From positions 1,495,001 through 1,559,000 of the forward strand of contig NZ_JACHBR010000002.1 in the NCBI RefSeq assembly GCF_014200435.1: a DNA stretch of 64,000 nucleotides, in the 5' to 3' direction. The stretch's first letter is position 1; each line of letters begins with the position of its first letter. Source of the stretch: Sphaerisporangium krabiense. Lineage in GTDB: Bacteria > Actinomycetota > Actinomycetes > Streptosporangiales > Streptosporangiaceae. Under the pieces are notes generated by a model, which ran no database searches, was not told the DNA's origin, and saw only the letters and a list, made by a program, of their open reading frames with translations. Both the position numbers and the translations under genes were made by a program. Positions 1 to 9,738 of this stretch are shown here, piece after piece.

Positions 1-389
1 CAGATGGCCGTGAACCGCACGCCGGGCGGCATCTCGTCCACATGGACTGGCCTTACTTTGTCAAGGCCGATGGATTGGGCGTTACGCGCGCACAGCTCCA
101 GCGAGCGGCGGTTGACGTCCACCGCCCACACCGTCGCCTCCGGCGCCCGCGACGCCATGGTCAGCGCGATCGGCCCGTATCCGCAGCCGAGGTCGAGCAG
201 GTCGCCGGTCTGCGGGGGTGGCGGCACGGTCTCCAGCAGGACGCGGGTGCCCGGGTCCAGGCGGCCGGGGGAGAAGACGCCGCTGTCGGTGGCCAGGCGC
301 AGGTGCAGATCGGGCAGCACGACGTCGACCGTGCCCGGCCTGCCGGCCGACTCCGGCCGCTCGTCGAAGTAGTGCGCCCCCTTGGACAT
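1..389 (-). CDS. Class I SAM-dependent methyltransferase, RsmC-like (3' end outside window)
   Basis: The gene runs leftwards off the window, so only the first 129 residues are seen. They carry the N-terminal YFDERPES stretch and a Rossmann motif I, DLGCGYG (near residue 66), followed by an acidic motif II (VWAVDVNRRS). This arrangement is typical of the RsmC/RlmG-like small methyltransferases of actinobacteria, which methylate guanine in rRNA. The catalytic NPP[FY] motif lies beyond the window edge, so the substrate is inferred from family resemblance only. The start is the ATG at 389; no convincing ribosome binding site precedes it. Confidence 0.8.
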   Translation of the reverse strand, partial: MSKGAHYFDERPESAGRPGTVDVVLPDLHLRLATDSGVFSPGRLDPGTRVLLETVPPPPQTGDLLDLGCGYGPIALTMASRAPEATVWAVDVNRRSLELCARNAQSIGLDKVRPVHVDEMPPGVRFTAI

Positions 390-390
390 C

Positions 391-404
391 ACGTCAGAAG
401 ACGT
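391..404. promoter_or_regulatory. Short inverted repeat before the methyltransferase start
   Basis: ACGTC-agaa-GACGT is a perfect 5-bp dyad placed one base upstream of the methyltransferase ATG. It could be an operator or a translation-controlling hairpin; a dyad this short can also arise by chance. Confidence 0.2.
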
Positions 405-495
405 TACCGCCCCCGGACCCCTGGTCGTGATCCGAGCGCCGTGTGCGCGTCCCGGGGTCGGGACGTCGCCGAGACACCGCGCCGAGGGGGCCGAC

Positions 496-599
496 GGGAG
501 GGCGGGTTCGTACGGTGGTGGCTCGGGGAGCCGGGTGCCGAGGTACTGGGGGGAGGGCGGATTCGCGCGGCGGCGGGTCAGGGGAGCCGGGTGCCGAGG
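496..599. repeat. Imperfect tandem duplication of about 48 bp at the 3' end of the VWA gene
   Basis: Positions 496-543 and 551-599 align along their whole length with about seven substitutions and one inserted base. The last 19 bases (525-543 and 581-599) are identical. The right copy contains the last codons and stop of the VWA gene; the left copy lies in the gap before the methyltransferase. The simplest reading is an old tandem duplication of the gene's 3' end that has since diverged. Confidence 0.75.
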
Positions 600-1525
600 A
601 GCATGGCGGTGGCGGCCACCAGGAGGCCCGTGAGGGCGCCGGCGATCGTGAACCACTGGCCGATCTCCTTGTTGACGACCTGGTAGCCGAGCGAGGTGCC
701 GATCTGGCTGTAGACGTCGCGCAGCTCGTCGCCGGACTCGGCGCTGTAGGCGTGCCCGCTGGTGCCGTCGGCCAGGGCCTGCAGCGTGGCCTTGTTCACC
801 GGCACCTGCACGTCGCGGCCGTCGATGCTCACCGAGCCCTCCGGCGTGCCGTAGGCGATGGTGGACACCGGCACGCGGGCCGAGACGGCGGCCTGGATGG
901 CCTCGTTGACCGACCGGCCCGAGGTGTTGTCGCCGTCCGACAGCAGGACGATCGCCGACGGCGGCGGGTCGGTGACGGCCCGCTGGTCGAAGGAGCGCAC
1001 CGAGTCCAGCGAGTTGAACACGGCCTCGCCGATGGCGGTGCCCGGCCGGGTTGCCAGGTTGCCGATCGCGGTGACGACGGCCTGGTGGTCGGTGGTGGGG
1101 GAGATGACCACGACCGCCGAGCGGGCGAAGGAGACCAGGCCCACGTTGAACCGCTCGGGCAGGTCCTTGACGAACTGCTGCGCCGCCTGCTGGGCCGCGA
1201 CCAGGCGGGTGGGGGTGACGTCGGCGGCCTCCATGGACAGGGAGATGTCGACGGCGACGATGATCGTGGCGCGGTCCCGGGGGACGCGGGTCTCGTCGGC
1301 CGGGCGGGCGGCGCCGAGCACGAGCAGGGTCATCAGCACCAGGAACAGCGCGGCCGGCACGTGGCGGCGCCACCCGGGCCGCTCGGGCGCGACCAGGGCC
1401 AGCAGCGCCAGGTTGGTGAAGCGCACGGCGTACCTGCGGCGGGCGAACTGGGCCAGGACGTAGGCCGCCGCCATGAGCGCCACCGCCGCGAACAGCCACA
1501 GCCATCCCGGAGACAGAAAGATCAC
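578..1525 (-). CDS. VWA domain membrane protein (BatA-like)
   Basis: A 315-residue protein. Two N-terminal membrane segments (about 7-27 and 56-73) precede a von Willebrand A domain with the MIDAS motif D93-x-S95-x-S97 (VDISLSM) and the later LLSDGDNT loop. A third membrane helix lies at the C-terminus (about 287-310). It belongs to the MoxR-associated VWA proteins, which dock to MoxR AAA ATPases in envelope or metal-insertion chaperone systems. The GTG start at 1525 overlaps the DUF58 gene's TGA (GTGA), implying translational coupling. It is the third gene of the MoxR-DUF58-VWA operon; the client is unknown. Confidence 0.88.
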   Translation of the reverse strand: MIFLSPGWLWLFAAVALMAAAYVLAQFARRRYAVRFTNLALLALVAPERPGWRRHVPAALFLVLMTLLVLGAARPADETRVPRDRATIIVAVDISLSMEAADVTPTRLVAAQQAAQQFVKDLPERFNVGLVSFARSAVVVISPTTDHQAVVTAIGNLATRPGTAIGEAVFNSLDSVRSFDQRAVTDPPPSAIVLLSDGDNTSGRSVNEAIQAAVSARVPVSTIAYGTPEGSVSIDGRDVQVPVNKATLQALADGTSGHAYSAESGDELRDVYSQIGTSLGYQVVNKEIGQWFTIAGALTGLLVAATAMLLGTRLP

Positions 1526-2517
1526 GCGCCTGCCCTCCTGGCGGTGTGCCGCCCGGCCAGGTGCGCGGTGCGGCGGCATCGCATGACGAACTGGACGATG
1601 TCGTACACCCAGTCCCGGTCGGTGCGCAGGACCAGGTGCCCGGCCCCGCAGCGGCGCAGCGCCAGGCGGGTGGCCTCGCGGTGGGCGCGGGCGGCCTCGG
1701 CGTAGGCGCGGCGGATCCTGCCGGTGAGGTGGATGTCGCGGGTGCGGCCGGTCTCGGGGTCGGTCAGCGCGACGCGGCCGACGTCGGGCAGCTCCAGCTC
1801 GCGGGGGTCCAGGACCTCGACGGCGAGCACCTGGTGGCGCGCGGCCAGCCGGCGCACGGGCCGCTCCCACGCGCGCTCGGCGGCCGGGTCGCCGCCCGCG
1901 CCGAGCTCGAGGAAGTCCGACACGACGACCCGCAGGCCCCGCTTGCGGTGGGCGCGGCCGAGCCCCTCGACGGCCTCGGCGAGCGGGGTCAGGGGCCGGT
2001 CGGCGGAGGGCAGGCCGCGCGGCGCGTCCATGACCGTCTGCAGCAGGGCGTACATGGCGGCCCTGCCGGTGCGCGGCGGCAGGCGGTGCACCTCGCCGTC
2101 GTGCAGGACGTGCGCGCCGAACCGGTCGCCGACGCGGCTGCTGAGGAAACCGATCGCGCCGACGGCGGCCACCACCAGGTCGCGCTTCTCCATCGCGGCG
2201 GTGCCGAAGTCCATGCTGGGCGACATGTCGGCCAGCGTCCAGGTCTCCAGCTCGCGGTCGGCCACCAGGTCGCGGACGTGGGGGACGGTGGTGCGTGCGG
2301 TGACCGCCCAGTCCATGCGCCGCACGTCGTCCTCGCCGGGCACGTAGACCCTGCTGTCGCCGAACTCGCTGCCCGCGCCCGGCAGCAGGCCCTGGTGCTG
2401 GCCGTGCAGCAGGCCGTCCAGGCGGCGCACGACGGTCAGCTCCAGGCGCCGCAGGGCGTGCTCGGGGTCGCGCCCCGCGCTCTCCTCCCCGGTGCGGGAG
2501 TCCTGGGGTGACGTCAC
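1522..2517 (-). CDS. DUF58 domain protein of the MoxR operon
   Basis: 331 residues with the DUF58 signature [19 protein letters not shown] (near residue 62), followed by a VWA-like fold containing [11 protein letters not shown] (near 100) and VVVSDFLE. No transmembrane helix is visible, as in the short actinobacterial DUF58 proteins, so it is probably cytoplasmic. DUF58 proteins accompany MoxR ATPases and VWA proteins. The ATG overlaps the MoxR stop by four bases (ATGA), and the stop overlaps the VWA start, so the three genes form one coupled unit read leftwards. Confidence 0.88.
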   Translation of the reverse strand: MTSPQDSRTGEESAGRDPEHALRRLELTVVRRLDGLLHGQHQGLLPGAGSEFGDSRVYVPGEDDVRRMDWAVTARTTVPHVRDLVADRELETWTLADMSPSMDFGTAAMEKRDLVVAAVGAIGFLSSRVGDRFGAHVLHDGEVHRLPPRTGRAAMYALLQTVMDAPRGLPSADRPLTPLAEAVEGLGRAHRKRGLRVVVSDFLELGAGGDPAAERAWERPVRRLAARHQVLAVEVLDPRELELPDVGRVALTDPETGRTRDIHLTGRIRRAYAEAARAHREATRLALRRCGAGHLVLRTDRDWVYDIVQFVMRCRRTAHLAGRHTARRAGA

Positions 2518-3542
2518 CGCTGGGCCTGGTTCCAGACGACCAGCGGGGGCGGCACGGCGGACAGGACGCGGCGGACCACCTCGTCGGGCTCGACGCCGTC
2601 GGCCAGGGCGTCGAAGGTGAGCATGAGACGGTGGCCCATGACGTCCACCGCGACGTCGCGCACGTCGTCGGGCAGCAGGTAGTCGCGCCCGCGCAGCAGG
2701 GCCAGCGCGCGCCCGGCCGCGACCAGGCCCAGGGTGGCGCGGGGGCTGACGCCGATCTCGATGGCCTCGGCGAGCTCGCGCAGCCCGTACTCGCCGGGGG
2801 CGCGGGTGGCCATGACCAGCCGCACGACGTAGTCGGCGACGAGCTGGTGCACCGAGACCTGGTCGGCGAGCTTCTGCAGGGACGTCAGCCGCGCGGGGTC
2901 GAGCACCCGGCCGGGCAGCGGCGGCGAGACGCTCATGCGGTGGAGGATCTCCAGCTCCTCGGTCGCCGTCGGGTGCGGCACCCGCACCCGGAACAGGAAC
3001 CGGTCGCGCTGCACCTCCGGCAGCGGGTACACCCCCTCGGACTCGACGGGGTTCTGGGTGGCCAGCACGATGAACGGCCGCGGCAGCGGGTGGGTGCGCC
3101 CGGCCAGGGTGACCTGGCGCTCGGCCATGACCTCCAGCAGCGCCGACTGCACCTTCGCCGGGGCCCGGTTGACCTCGTCGGCCAGCAGGAAGTTCACGAA
3201 CACCGGCCCGAGCTCGATGTCGAAGCTCTCGCTCGACGGGTGGTACACGCGGGTGCCGACGATGTCGCTCGGCACCAGGTCGGGCGTGAACTGGATGCGG
3301 GCGAAGGTGCCGCCCACGACGGTGGCCAGCGTGGAGGCCGCCAGCGTCTTGGCCACGCCGGGCACGCCCTCCAGCAGGCAGTGACCGCGCGCCAGCAGCG
3401 CGACCAGCAGCCTCTCGATCATGTGGTCCTGGCCGACGATCACACGCCGGACCTCCGCGATGGACTGCTGGAGCAGGCGGAGATCCGCGTCGGCGCCCTC
3501 GTCGGGACCGGATCCGTCACTGCGCTCTTCCGCAACGGTCAT
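2514..3542 (-). CDS. MoxR family AAA+ ATPase
   Basis: 342 residues. Walker A GVPGVAKT (59-66), Walker [11 protein letters not shown] (near 120), the sensor-1 region [24 protein letters not shown]-type block, and an AAA lid domain at the C-terminus. MoxR ATPases act as chaperones for assembling metalloenzymes or envelope complexes, usually with VWA-domain partners; here those partners are encoded immediately downstream. It is the promoter-proximal gene of the operon. The 74-bp gap to the divergent membrane protein at 3617 must hold both promoters, but no clear -35/-10 pair is visible. Confidence 0.92.
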   Translation of the reverse strand: MTVAEERSDGSGPDEGADADLRLLQQSIAEVRRVIVGQDHMIERLLVALLARGHCLLEGVPGVAKTLAASTLATVVGGTFARIQFTPDLVPSDIVGTRVYHPSSESFDIELGPVFVNFLLADEVNRAPAKVQSALLEVMAERQVTLAGRTHPLPRPFIVLATQNPVESEGVYPLPEVQRDRFLFRVRVPHPTATEELEILHRMSVSPPLPGRVLDPARLTSLQKLADQVSVHQLVADYVVRLVMATRAPGEYGLRELAEAIEIGVSPRATLGLVAAGRALALLRGRDYLLPDDVRDVAVDVMGHRLMLTFDALADGVEPDEVVRRVLSAVPPPLVVWNQAQR

Positions 3543-3616
3543 GCGGCCATTCCATCAAACGAGGCCCAAAGGTGCACGGCACCGTCACGGTGAGCCGGGT
3601 GTCGGGGTGTGCTTTC

Positions 3617-4369
3617 ATGGCAACCGTGGCCACTCCGCTGCAGTACGGCGACCCGCCGCGCCTCGGGGCGTACGTTGTGCGGGCACGGTTGCAGGCCCTG
3701 CCCACCGGCTTCGTGTACCTGGGGCAGGACTCCGACGGCCGGGTGGTCTCGATCGCGCTGCTCACCCGCGGGGCCGCGCTGGACGCCGCGGCCCGCGAGC
3801 GCTTCCTGCTGGCCGTGCGCCAGGCGGCGCCGGTGCGCGGCGGCGTGCGCGGGTGGATGGCCCGCGCGCGGGGCCGGGGCGCCGCGGGCGCGCCCAGGGT
3901 CGTGGCGATGGACGCCGGCAGCTCGCCGTGGGTGGCCGTGCCCTACGAGAAGGGCGGGCCCGGCGCGGGGTGGTTCCTGGAGTCGGTGCTGGTCACCGGC
4001 ACGCTGATCGGCGAGACGCACGGCCCGGACTTCGTGCCGTACTGGCTCGGCGACCGCGCGCCCGCGCTGCCGCTGCCGCCGCCGCCCGCGCCGCCGCCGG
4101 TCGAGACCCGGCGCGCGGTGCTGGTCGCGCTGTCGGCGCTGGCGCTGCTGCTGACGCTGACCGGGGCGATCGCCTGGCTGCTGGCCGGGCCGCGCGACGA
4201 CGCCGTGCCGCCGTCCCGCCCCATCCCGGGCACCTACTTCCTGCCGACGCCTCCGCCGGTGCCGTCGCCCAACGACACGTTGAAGCCGTCGCCGACGCCG
4301 TCCCCCGGGGAGGGCGGGACCGGCACCGGGCGGCCCACGTCGCCTCCGGACCCGGGCGAGGACATCTGA
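3617..4369 (+). CDS. Single-pass membrane protein with a degenerate Hanks-kinase N-lobe
   Basis: 250 residues from the ATG at 3617; an in-frame upstream ATG at 3572 is less likely. Residues 13-70 follow the order of an actinobacterial Ser/Thr kinase N-lobe: PPRLGAYVVRARL, FVYLGQDSDGRVVSIALL, then RERFLLAVRQAAPV. Later, WVAVPYEKG resembles the hinge-proximal strand. The glycine loop is replaced by QALPTG and the AxK lysine is absent (SIALL), and no C-lobe (HRD, DFG) exists. A membrane helix at about 168-190 is followed by a Pro/Ser/Thr-rich tail. It cannot be an active kinase as written; a scaffold or sensor role is inference. Its 3' end overlaps the convergent MFS gene. Confidence 0.7.
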   Translation: MATVATPLQYGDPPRLGAYVVRARLQALPTGFVYLGQDSDGRVVSIALLTRGAALDAAARERFLLAVRQAAPVRGGVRGWMARARGRGAAGAPRVVAMDAGSSPWVAVPYEKGGPGAGWFLESVLVTGTLIGETHGPDFVPYWLGDRAPALPLPPPPAPPPVETRRAVLVALSALALLLTLTGAIAWLLAGPRDDAVPPSRPIPGTYFLPTPPPVPSPNDTLKPSPTPSPGEGGTGTGRPTSPPDPGEDI

Positions 4370-5655
4370 GCCTCGCGGGGCGGGCGTACGGCGCGCGCGG
4401 CCAGGGCGACCAGCACGGCGAGCGCGGCGGGGATCGCCAGCGCCCGGGGCAGGCCGAGCCACTCCGCGGCGCCGCCGATCAGCACGGGGCCGGTGAGCAG
4501 GCCCAGGTAGCCGAGCCCGGCGACCCGGGCCAGGGCGCGGCCGGCCCGGGCGGGGTCGCGGTTGCCCGCGGCCGAGAACACCTGCGGCACGATGCAGGAC
4601 AGGCCCGCGCCGAAGCAGGCGAACCCGGCGATCGCCGCGGCCGGGTGTCCCAGCAGCAGGGCCGCCGCCAGCCCCGTGCCGGCCAGCAGGCCACAGGCGC
4701 GGACCAGCCGCGCGGGGCCGAACCGGTGCGCGAGCCGGTCCCCGGCCAGCCGCCCGGCCGTCATCATGATCGAGAACGCGGCGTAGGCGAGGGCGGCGAT
4801 CCCGGCGGAGGCGGCCAGGTCCTCGCGCAGGTACACCGACCCCCAGTCGGCCGCGGCGCCCTCCCCGATCCCGCAGCAGAAGACGAGCACACCCAGGAAC
4901 AGCACACCACGCACGGCATCACCCCGGCGTGCCGCCCGGCCGGCGCCTGAGGCCGTCCCCGAGGCGGTCACGGGGGCCGTGTCCGGAGCCGTCCCCGGGG
5001 CGGTCTCCGCGGTCGTCCCCGGGGCGGCCGCCGGGGCCGATCCCCGGGACGGCGGGGCGGGGCGGGCGCGCACGGCGGGCATGGCCGGGAGGATCGCCCA
5101 GGTCGCCGCGGCGGACAGGGCGGCCAGCAGGGCGGCCGTCGCGGCGAAGGTGACCCACGGCGGGGCCTGCGCGTGCGCGAACAGCGCGCCGATGCCGGCG
5201 CCCGCGAACCCGCCGACGCTGAACGCGGCGTGGAAGGACGACATCAGCGGCCGTCCGCCCGCCCGCTCCACCTCCACCGCGACGGCGTTCATCGCGATGT
5301 CGAGCATGCCGTGCACCAGGCCGAACAGCGCGAGCGCGGCCGCGAGGGAGGCCAGGCCGGGCATGAACGCCGGGGGCAGCAGGACGGCGGCCTGCGCGAA
5401 GGCGAGCGGCACCATGACCCTGACGGCGCCGCGCCGGTCGGCGAGCCGCCCGATGACCTGCATGCCGGCCAGCGCGCCCGCGGCGATGGCGAGCAGCGCG
5501 AGGCTGAGCCGCCCGTCGGACAGCGCGAGGCTCTCCTTGATCGCGGGAATGCGGGCCGTCCACACGCCGATGGCGATCCCGGGGATGGCGAAGGTCACGT
5601 ACACCGCCCACCGGGCACGCCGCAGCGCGCCCCCGGGGCCGGGCGGGGCGCTCAC
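4234..5655 (-). CDS. MFS transporter (FucP/YbjJ-like)
   Basis: 473 residues with about twelve hydrophobic segments; the N-terminus IAIGVWTARIPAIKESL and the internal SSFHAAFSVGGFAG match the YbjJ-type MFS group. A long Ala/Pro/Thr-rich loop with TAETAPGTAPDTAP-like repeats separates the two six-helix halves. The GTG start at 5655 overlaps the stop of the upstream DeoR gene (GTGA), so regulator and transporter are cotranscribed. The last 45 or so residues are hydrophilic and encoded antisense to the tail of the kinase-like gene. The substrate is unknown; the DeoR partner suggests a sugar or sugar derivative. Confidence 0.85.
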   Translation of the reverse strand: MSAPPGPGGALRRARWAVYVTFAIPGIAIGVWTARIPAIKESLALSDGRLSLALLAIAAGALAGMQVIGRLADRRGAVRVMVPLAFAQAAVLLPPAFMPGLASLAAALALFGLVHGMLDIAMNAVAVEVERAGGRPLMSSFHAAFSVGGFAGAGIGALFAHAQAPPWVTFAATAALLAALSAAATWAILPAMPAVRARPAPPSRGSAPAAAPGTTAETAPGTAPDTAPVTASGTASGAGRAARRGDAVRGVLFLGVLVFCCGIGEGAAADWGSVYLREDLAASAGIAALAYAAFSIMMTAGRLAGDRLAHRFGPARLVRACGLLAGTGLAAALLLGHPAAAIAGFACFGAGLSCIVPQVFSAAGNRDPARAGRALARVAGLGYLGLLTGPVLIGGAAEWLGLPRALAIPAALAVLVALAARAVRPPREAQMSSPGSGGDVGRPVPVPPSPGDGVGDGFNVSLGDGTGGGVGRK

Positions 5656-6404
5656 GGGACCACGCGGACGGTCACGCCGGCGGCGGTGAGGGACTCGCGT
5701 TGCTCGCGGGGGATGCCGGCGTCGGTGATCAGCACGTCCACGCGGCCGGCCGGGCAGACGGCGGCGAAGGCGGTCTGGCGGAACTTGGAGGAGTCCGCGG
5801 CGACGACGACGCGCCGGGCCGAGGCGATCGCGGCCTGCTTGACCGCGACCTCGTCCAGGTCGTGCGCGGTGATGCCGTGCTCGGCCGAGATCCCGCAGCA
5901 GCCGATGACCGCGGTGTCGAAGCGCAGCGCGCCGATCGTGCCCACCGCGAGCGGCCCGGTGACGTTCAGCTCGCCGCGCCGCACCTCCCCGGCGGGCAGC
6001 ACCATGCGCAGCCGGGGCGCGTCGGCGAGGGCCTGGATCGACTGCAGCGACAGGGGGAGGACGGTGAGCCTGCGCGCGTGGACGGCGCGGGCCACCTCCA
6101 GCGCGGTGGTGCCGGCGTCCAGCACGACCGCCTCGCCGTCGGCGAGCAGCCCGGCCACCTCGGCGGCGATGCGGGCCTTGGCGGCGGTCGCCTCGTGGGC
6201 GCGCACGCCGAACGGGGGCTCCTCGCCGCGCAGCAGCAGGCTCTGGGCGCCGCCGCGCACCCGGCGGGCCACGCCCTGCTGGGCCAGCTCGTCCAGGTCC
6301 CGCCGGATGGTCATCTCCGAGACGCCGTGCTCGGCGGCGAGCGCGGCGACCGACACGCTGTCGGTGGTCATGAGCGTTTCCGTGATGGCGCGCAAACGAT
6401 CCAT
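5652..6404 (-). CDS. DeoR/GlpR family transcriptional regulator
   Basis: 250 residues from the ATG at 6404. The N-terminal DeoR winged helix (MDRLRAITETLMTTDSVSVA, then VSEMTIRRDLDEL) is followed by the DeoR sensor domain with VLDAGTTALEVAR (phosphosugar-binding loop, near residue 95) and VVVAADSSKF. Such regulators repress sugar catabolism or uptake genes and are released by a phosphorylated intermediate. It is coupled to the downstream MFS gene. A perfect palindrome lies 2 bp upstream of its start, suggesting autoregulation. Confidence 0.92.
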   Translation of the reverse strand: MDRLRAITETLMTTDSVSVAALAAEHGVSEMTIRRDLDELAQQGVARRVRGGAQSLLLRGEEPPFGVRAHEATAAKARIAAEVAGLLADGEAVVLDAGTTALEVARAVHARRLTVLPLSLQSIQALADAPRLRMVLPAGEVRRGELNVTGPLAVGTIGALRFDTAVIGCCGISAEHGITAHDLDEVAVKQAAIASARRVVVAADSSKFRQTAFAAVCPAGRVDVLITDAGIPREQRESLTAAGVTVRVVP

Positions 6405-6406
6405 GC

Positions 6407-6431
6407 GTTCATATGAACATTTTTGGTGTTC
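6407..6431. promoter_or_regulatory. Candidate DeoR operator between divergent regulators
   Basis: GTTCATATGAAC (6407-6418) is a perfect 12-bp palindrome. Its right half begins a second dyad, GAACA (6415-6419) with TGTTC (6427-6431). The 55-bp gap separates the DeoR and WYL regulator genes. TTCG-type half-sites are common for DeoR family proteins. The sequence is AT-rich in a GC-rich setting, so it also overlaps the likely promoters. Confidence 0.55.
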
Positions 6432-6459
6432 GTTTGGCAAATCAGGGACACTAGGCGGT

Positions 6460-7470
6460 ATGCGCGCAAGCCGGCTGCTGTCCCTCCTCCTGCTCCTGCA
6501 GACGCGCGGCCGGATGACGGCCGCCGAGCTGTCCCGGGAGCTGGAGGTGTCGGTGCGCACCGTCTACCGCGACGTCGAGGCGCTGTCCGCGGCGGGCGTC
6601 CCCGTCTACGCCGACCGGGGCCCCGCGGGCGGCTACCAGCTCCTGGACGGCTACCGCACCCGGCTCAACGGCCTGAGCGCCGAGGAGGCCTCCTCGCTGT
6701 TCCTGGCCGGGCTGCCCGGCCCCGCCGCCGAGCTGGGCCTGGCCGAGGTGGCCGCCGCGGCCGAGCTCAAGCTGCTCGCCGCGCTGCCCCCCGAGCCGCG
6801 CTCGCACGCCTCCCGCATGCGCGAGCGGTTCCTGCTGGACGTGCCCGGCTGGTACCGCGACGCCGACGACGTCCCGCTGCTCGGGCTGGTCGCCGACGCG
6901 GTGTGGGAGGGGCGCGAGATCAGGATGCTCTACCGCCGCTGGGGTCCCGCCGAGGTGTCCCGGCAGGTGCGGCCGTACGGGCTGGTGCTGAAGGGCGGCT
7001 CCTGGTACATGGTCGCCGCCCCGGCCGACGCCGAGCCGCGCACCTACCGGGTCGCGCGGATCATCTCCGCCGAGGCGCTGCCCGTGCGCTTCGCCCGGCC
7101 GGAGGGGTTCGACCTCGGGCGGTTCTGGCAGGAGTACTCCGCCGGCTTCCAGGAGCGCATGTACCCCGCCGAGGCCGTCCTGCGGGTGGCCCCGGGGGCG
7201 GAGGACATGCTGCGGGTCACGGCGGGCACCCGGGCCGTGGAGGCGGCGCTGGCCACGGCGGGGCCGCCGGGGGAGGACGGCTGGAGGGTGCTGCGGCTGC
7301 CGATCGAGTCGGTGCGCCACGCCCGGTGGCTGCTGCTGCGCATGGGCGCGAGCGTGGAGGTGCTCGGCCCCGCCGAGCTGCGCGGCCTCATGATCTCGGC
7401 GGTGGAGGAGCTGTCCGCCCTGTACGGCGCCGGCGCGGCTCAGCCGGAGCGCGCCCCGCTGAGCTCGTAG
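6460..7470 (+). CDS. YafY/PafC-like HTH-WYL transcriptional regulator
   Basis: 336 residues from the ATG at 6460. An HTH_11 domain at 1-60 (RMTAAELSRELEVSVRTVYRDVEAL) is followed by a WYL domain at about 140-225 (RPYGLVLKGGSWYMVA) and a WCX-like C-terminal extension. The WYL triplet itself reads WYM. WYL regulators bind nucleic acid or small ligands and often control stress or DNA-damage responses. The gene is divergent from the DeoR gene and converges on the UspA gene with a 31-bp overlap at the 3' ends. Confidence 0.9.
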   Translation: MRASRLLSLLLLLQTRGRMTAAELSRELEVSVRTVYRDVEALSAAGVPVYADRGPAGGYQLLDGYRTRLNGLSAEEASSLFLAGLPGPAAELGLAEVAAAAELKLLAALPPEPRSHASRMRERFLLDVPGWYRDADDVPLLGLVADAVWEGREIRMLYRRWGPAEVSRQVRPYGLVLKGGSWYMVAAPADAEPRTYRVARIISAEALPVRFARPEGFDLGRFWQEYSAGFQERMYPAEAVLRVAPGAEDMLRVTAGTRAVEAALATAGPPGEDGWRVLRLPIESVRHARWLLLRMGASVEVLGPAELRGLMISAVEELSALYGAGAAQPERAPLSS

Positions 7471-7928
7471 CCGTGGAAGGCCGGGGACGGCGCGGCGGGG
7501 GAGGAGATCACGACCACCGGGCAGCGCGCCCCCATGATGCAGGCGGCCACCACCGGCGTGGCGGTGGCGGGCATGCCCGGCGCGGGGCTGCGCGTGCCGA
7601 GCACCAGCATCTCGGCGTCCGCGCAGTGGGTCAGCAGCACCTGGGCGGGCGGGCCGTGCGTCACGATCGGCTCGGTGGCGGGCAGGACCTGCGCCACGAC
7701 GCGGCGGGTGCGCTCCCTGGCGGCCTCGTACTCCTCGTCGTGGGAACGCCAGGTGCCCATCGGGGCGTACGAGGCCCGGTGCTGGCCGGACCACTGCCAG
7801 GCGTGGACGGCCTCGATCACCGCGTTCCTCAGCCGGGCCTCCCCGAGCGCCCAGCGCAGCACGGCCGTCGCGGCGGGAGAATGGTTCACGCCCACGACGA
7901 TGCGGGGCCGGGTGATCTTCTGGCTCAC
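7440..7928 (-). CDS. Universal stress protein (UspA) family
   Basis: 162 residues from the GTG at 7928, chosen because GGGAGGAGG stands 5 nt upstream. The single Usp domain opens with RPRIVVGVNHSPAATAVLRW and contains AEMLVLGTRSP and CPVVVI. The usual ATP-binding G-2x-G-9x-G-[ST] loop is altered (GTRSPAPGMPATATP), so nucleotide binding is doubtful. No neighbouring gene suggests a specific stress. The gene's end overlaps the convergent WYL regulator by 31 bp. Confidence 0.88.
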   Translation of the reverse strand: MSQKITRPRIVVGVNHSPAATAVLRWALGEARLRNAVIEAVHAWQWSGQHRASYAPMGTWRSHDEEYEAARERTRRVVAQVLPATEPIVTHGPPAQVLLTHCADAEMLVLGTRSPAPGMPATATPVVAACIMGARCPVVVISSPAAPSPAFHGYELSGARSG

Positions 7929-8082
7929 GGAAACCTCCTCCCCACTGAGCATCGCCGGTGCGAAGTGACGTGCCGCCAAAGTCCCGGGAAAAGCACCACT
8001 AAATATCACAGACCGGTCAGGCGATCGCCGGTCCGGCGATAACCCGTTGCCCCGGCCGTCCGCACGCCGGGAGGATGCCCGC

Positions 8083-8709
8083 GTGTACCTCGCCGCGTTC
8101 GTCGGATCCTGCCTCCTCATCGCCATGATCCCCGGTGTCAGCACCGCGATCATCCTGCGCCAGACGCTCCGCGCCGGTCCCTCCCGCGGCGCCGCCGCGA
8201 TGCTCGGCAACGAGACCGGCGTGCTGCTGTGGGCGCTCGCCGCCGTCTTCGGCCTGTCGGCCCTGCTCACCGCCTCCGAGGTCGCCTACGAGGCGATCAG
8301 GATCGGCGGGGCCGCCGTGCTGGTCTGGCTCGGCGCGCAGTCGCTGTGGCAGTCCCGCCGCGGCGGCCCCGAGCCCGGGCCCGCCGCCCCGGAGGCCGCG
8401 CCCGTCCCCGGGGCCCGGCGCTCCTACCTGCTCGGCCTCGGCACCGCCCTGGCCAACCCCAAGGCCGCGGTGTTCGCGCTGTCGTTCCTGCCGCAGTTCG
8501 TGCCCTCCGGCGCCGGCGTCCCCGCGACGCTGATGGCGCTCGCGCTGATCTGGGTCGCGGTGGACACCGTGTGGTACCTGGCGGTGATCTGGCTCCTGGC
8601 CCGCGTGCGCGCGGTCTTCGAGCGCCCGCGGGTGCGCCGCGCGCTGGAGCGGGTCTCCGGAGTGGTCCTGATCGGCCTCGGCCTGCGCGTCGTCACCGAC
8701 ACCCGCTGA
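8083..8709 (+). CDS. LysE/RhtB family exporter
   Basis: 208 residues from the GTG at 8083, preceded by GGGAGG with 8-nt spacing. Five to six hydrophobic segments and the family landmarks are visible: IPGVSTAIILRQTLRAGPSRG near the N-terminus and ALANPKAAVFALSFLPQF in the second half. LysE family proteins export amino acids or related small molecules across the cytoplasmic membrane. The substrate cannot be read from sequence. The gene stands alone between UspA (divergent) and the aldo/keto reductase (convergent). Confidence 0.9.
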   Translation: MYLAAFVGSCLLIAMIPGVSTAIILRQTLRAGPSRGAAAMLGNETGVLLWALAAVFGLSALLTASEVAYEAIRIGGAAVLVWLGAQSLWQSRRGGPEPGPAAPEAAPVPGARRSYLLGLGTALANPKAAVFALSFLPQFVPSGAGVPATLMALALIWVAVDTVWYLAVIWLLARVRAVFERPRVRRALERVSGVVLIGLGLRVVTDTR

Positions 8710-8724
8710 TCAGGCCCGCCCGGC

Positions 8725-9702
<978 letters not shown>

Positions 9703-9738
9703 GCGTGATACTCCTCGATCTTCTCGTCGATGGGTTCC

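Noticed and set aside
443-1705. Plus-strand frame of 420 codons
   Set aside because: Antisense to the VWA gene; composition is Arg/Gly/Asp-rich without motifs.
5173-7470. A 765-codon frame starting inside the MFS gene
   Set aside because: Only the part from 6460 encodes a protein (the WYL regulator). The earlier part is antisense to the MFS and DeoR genes and has no domain.
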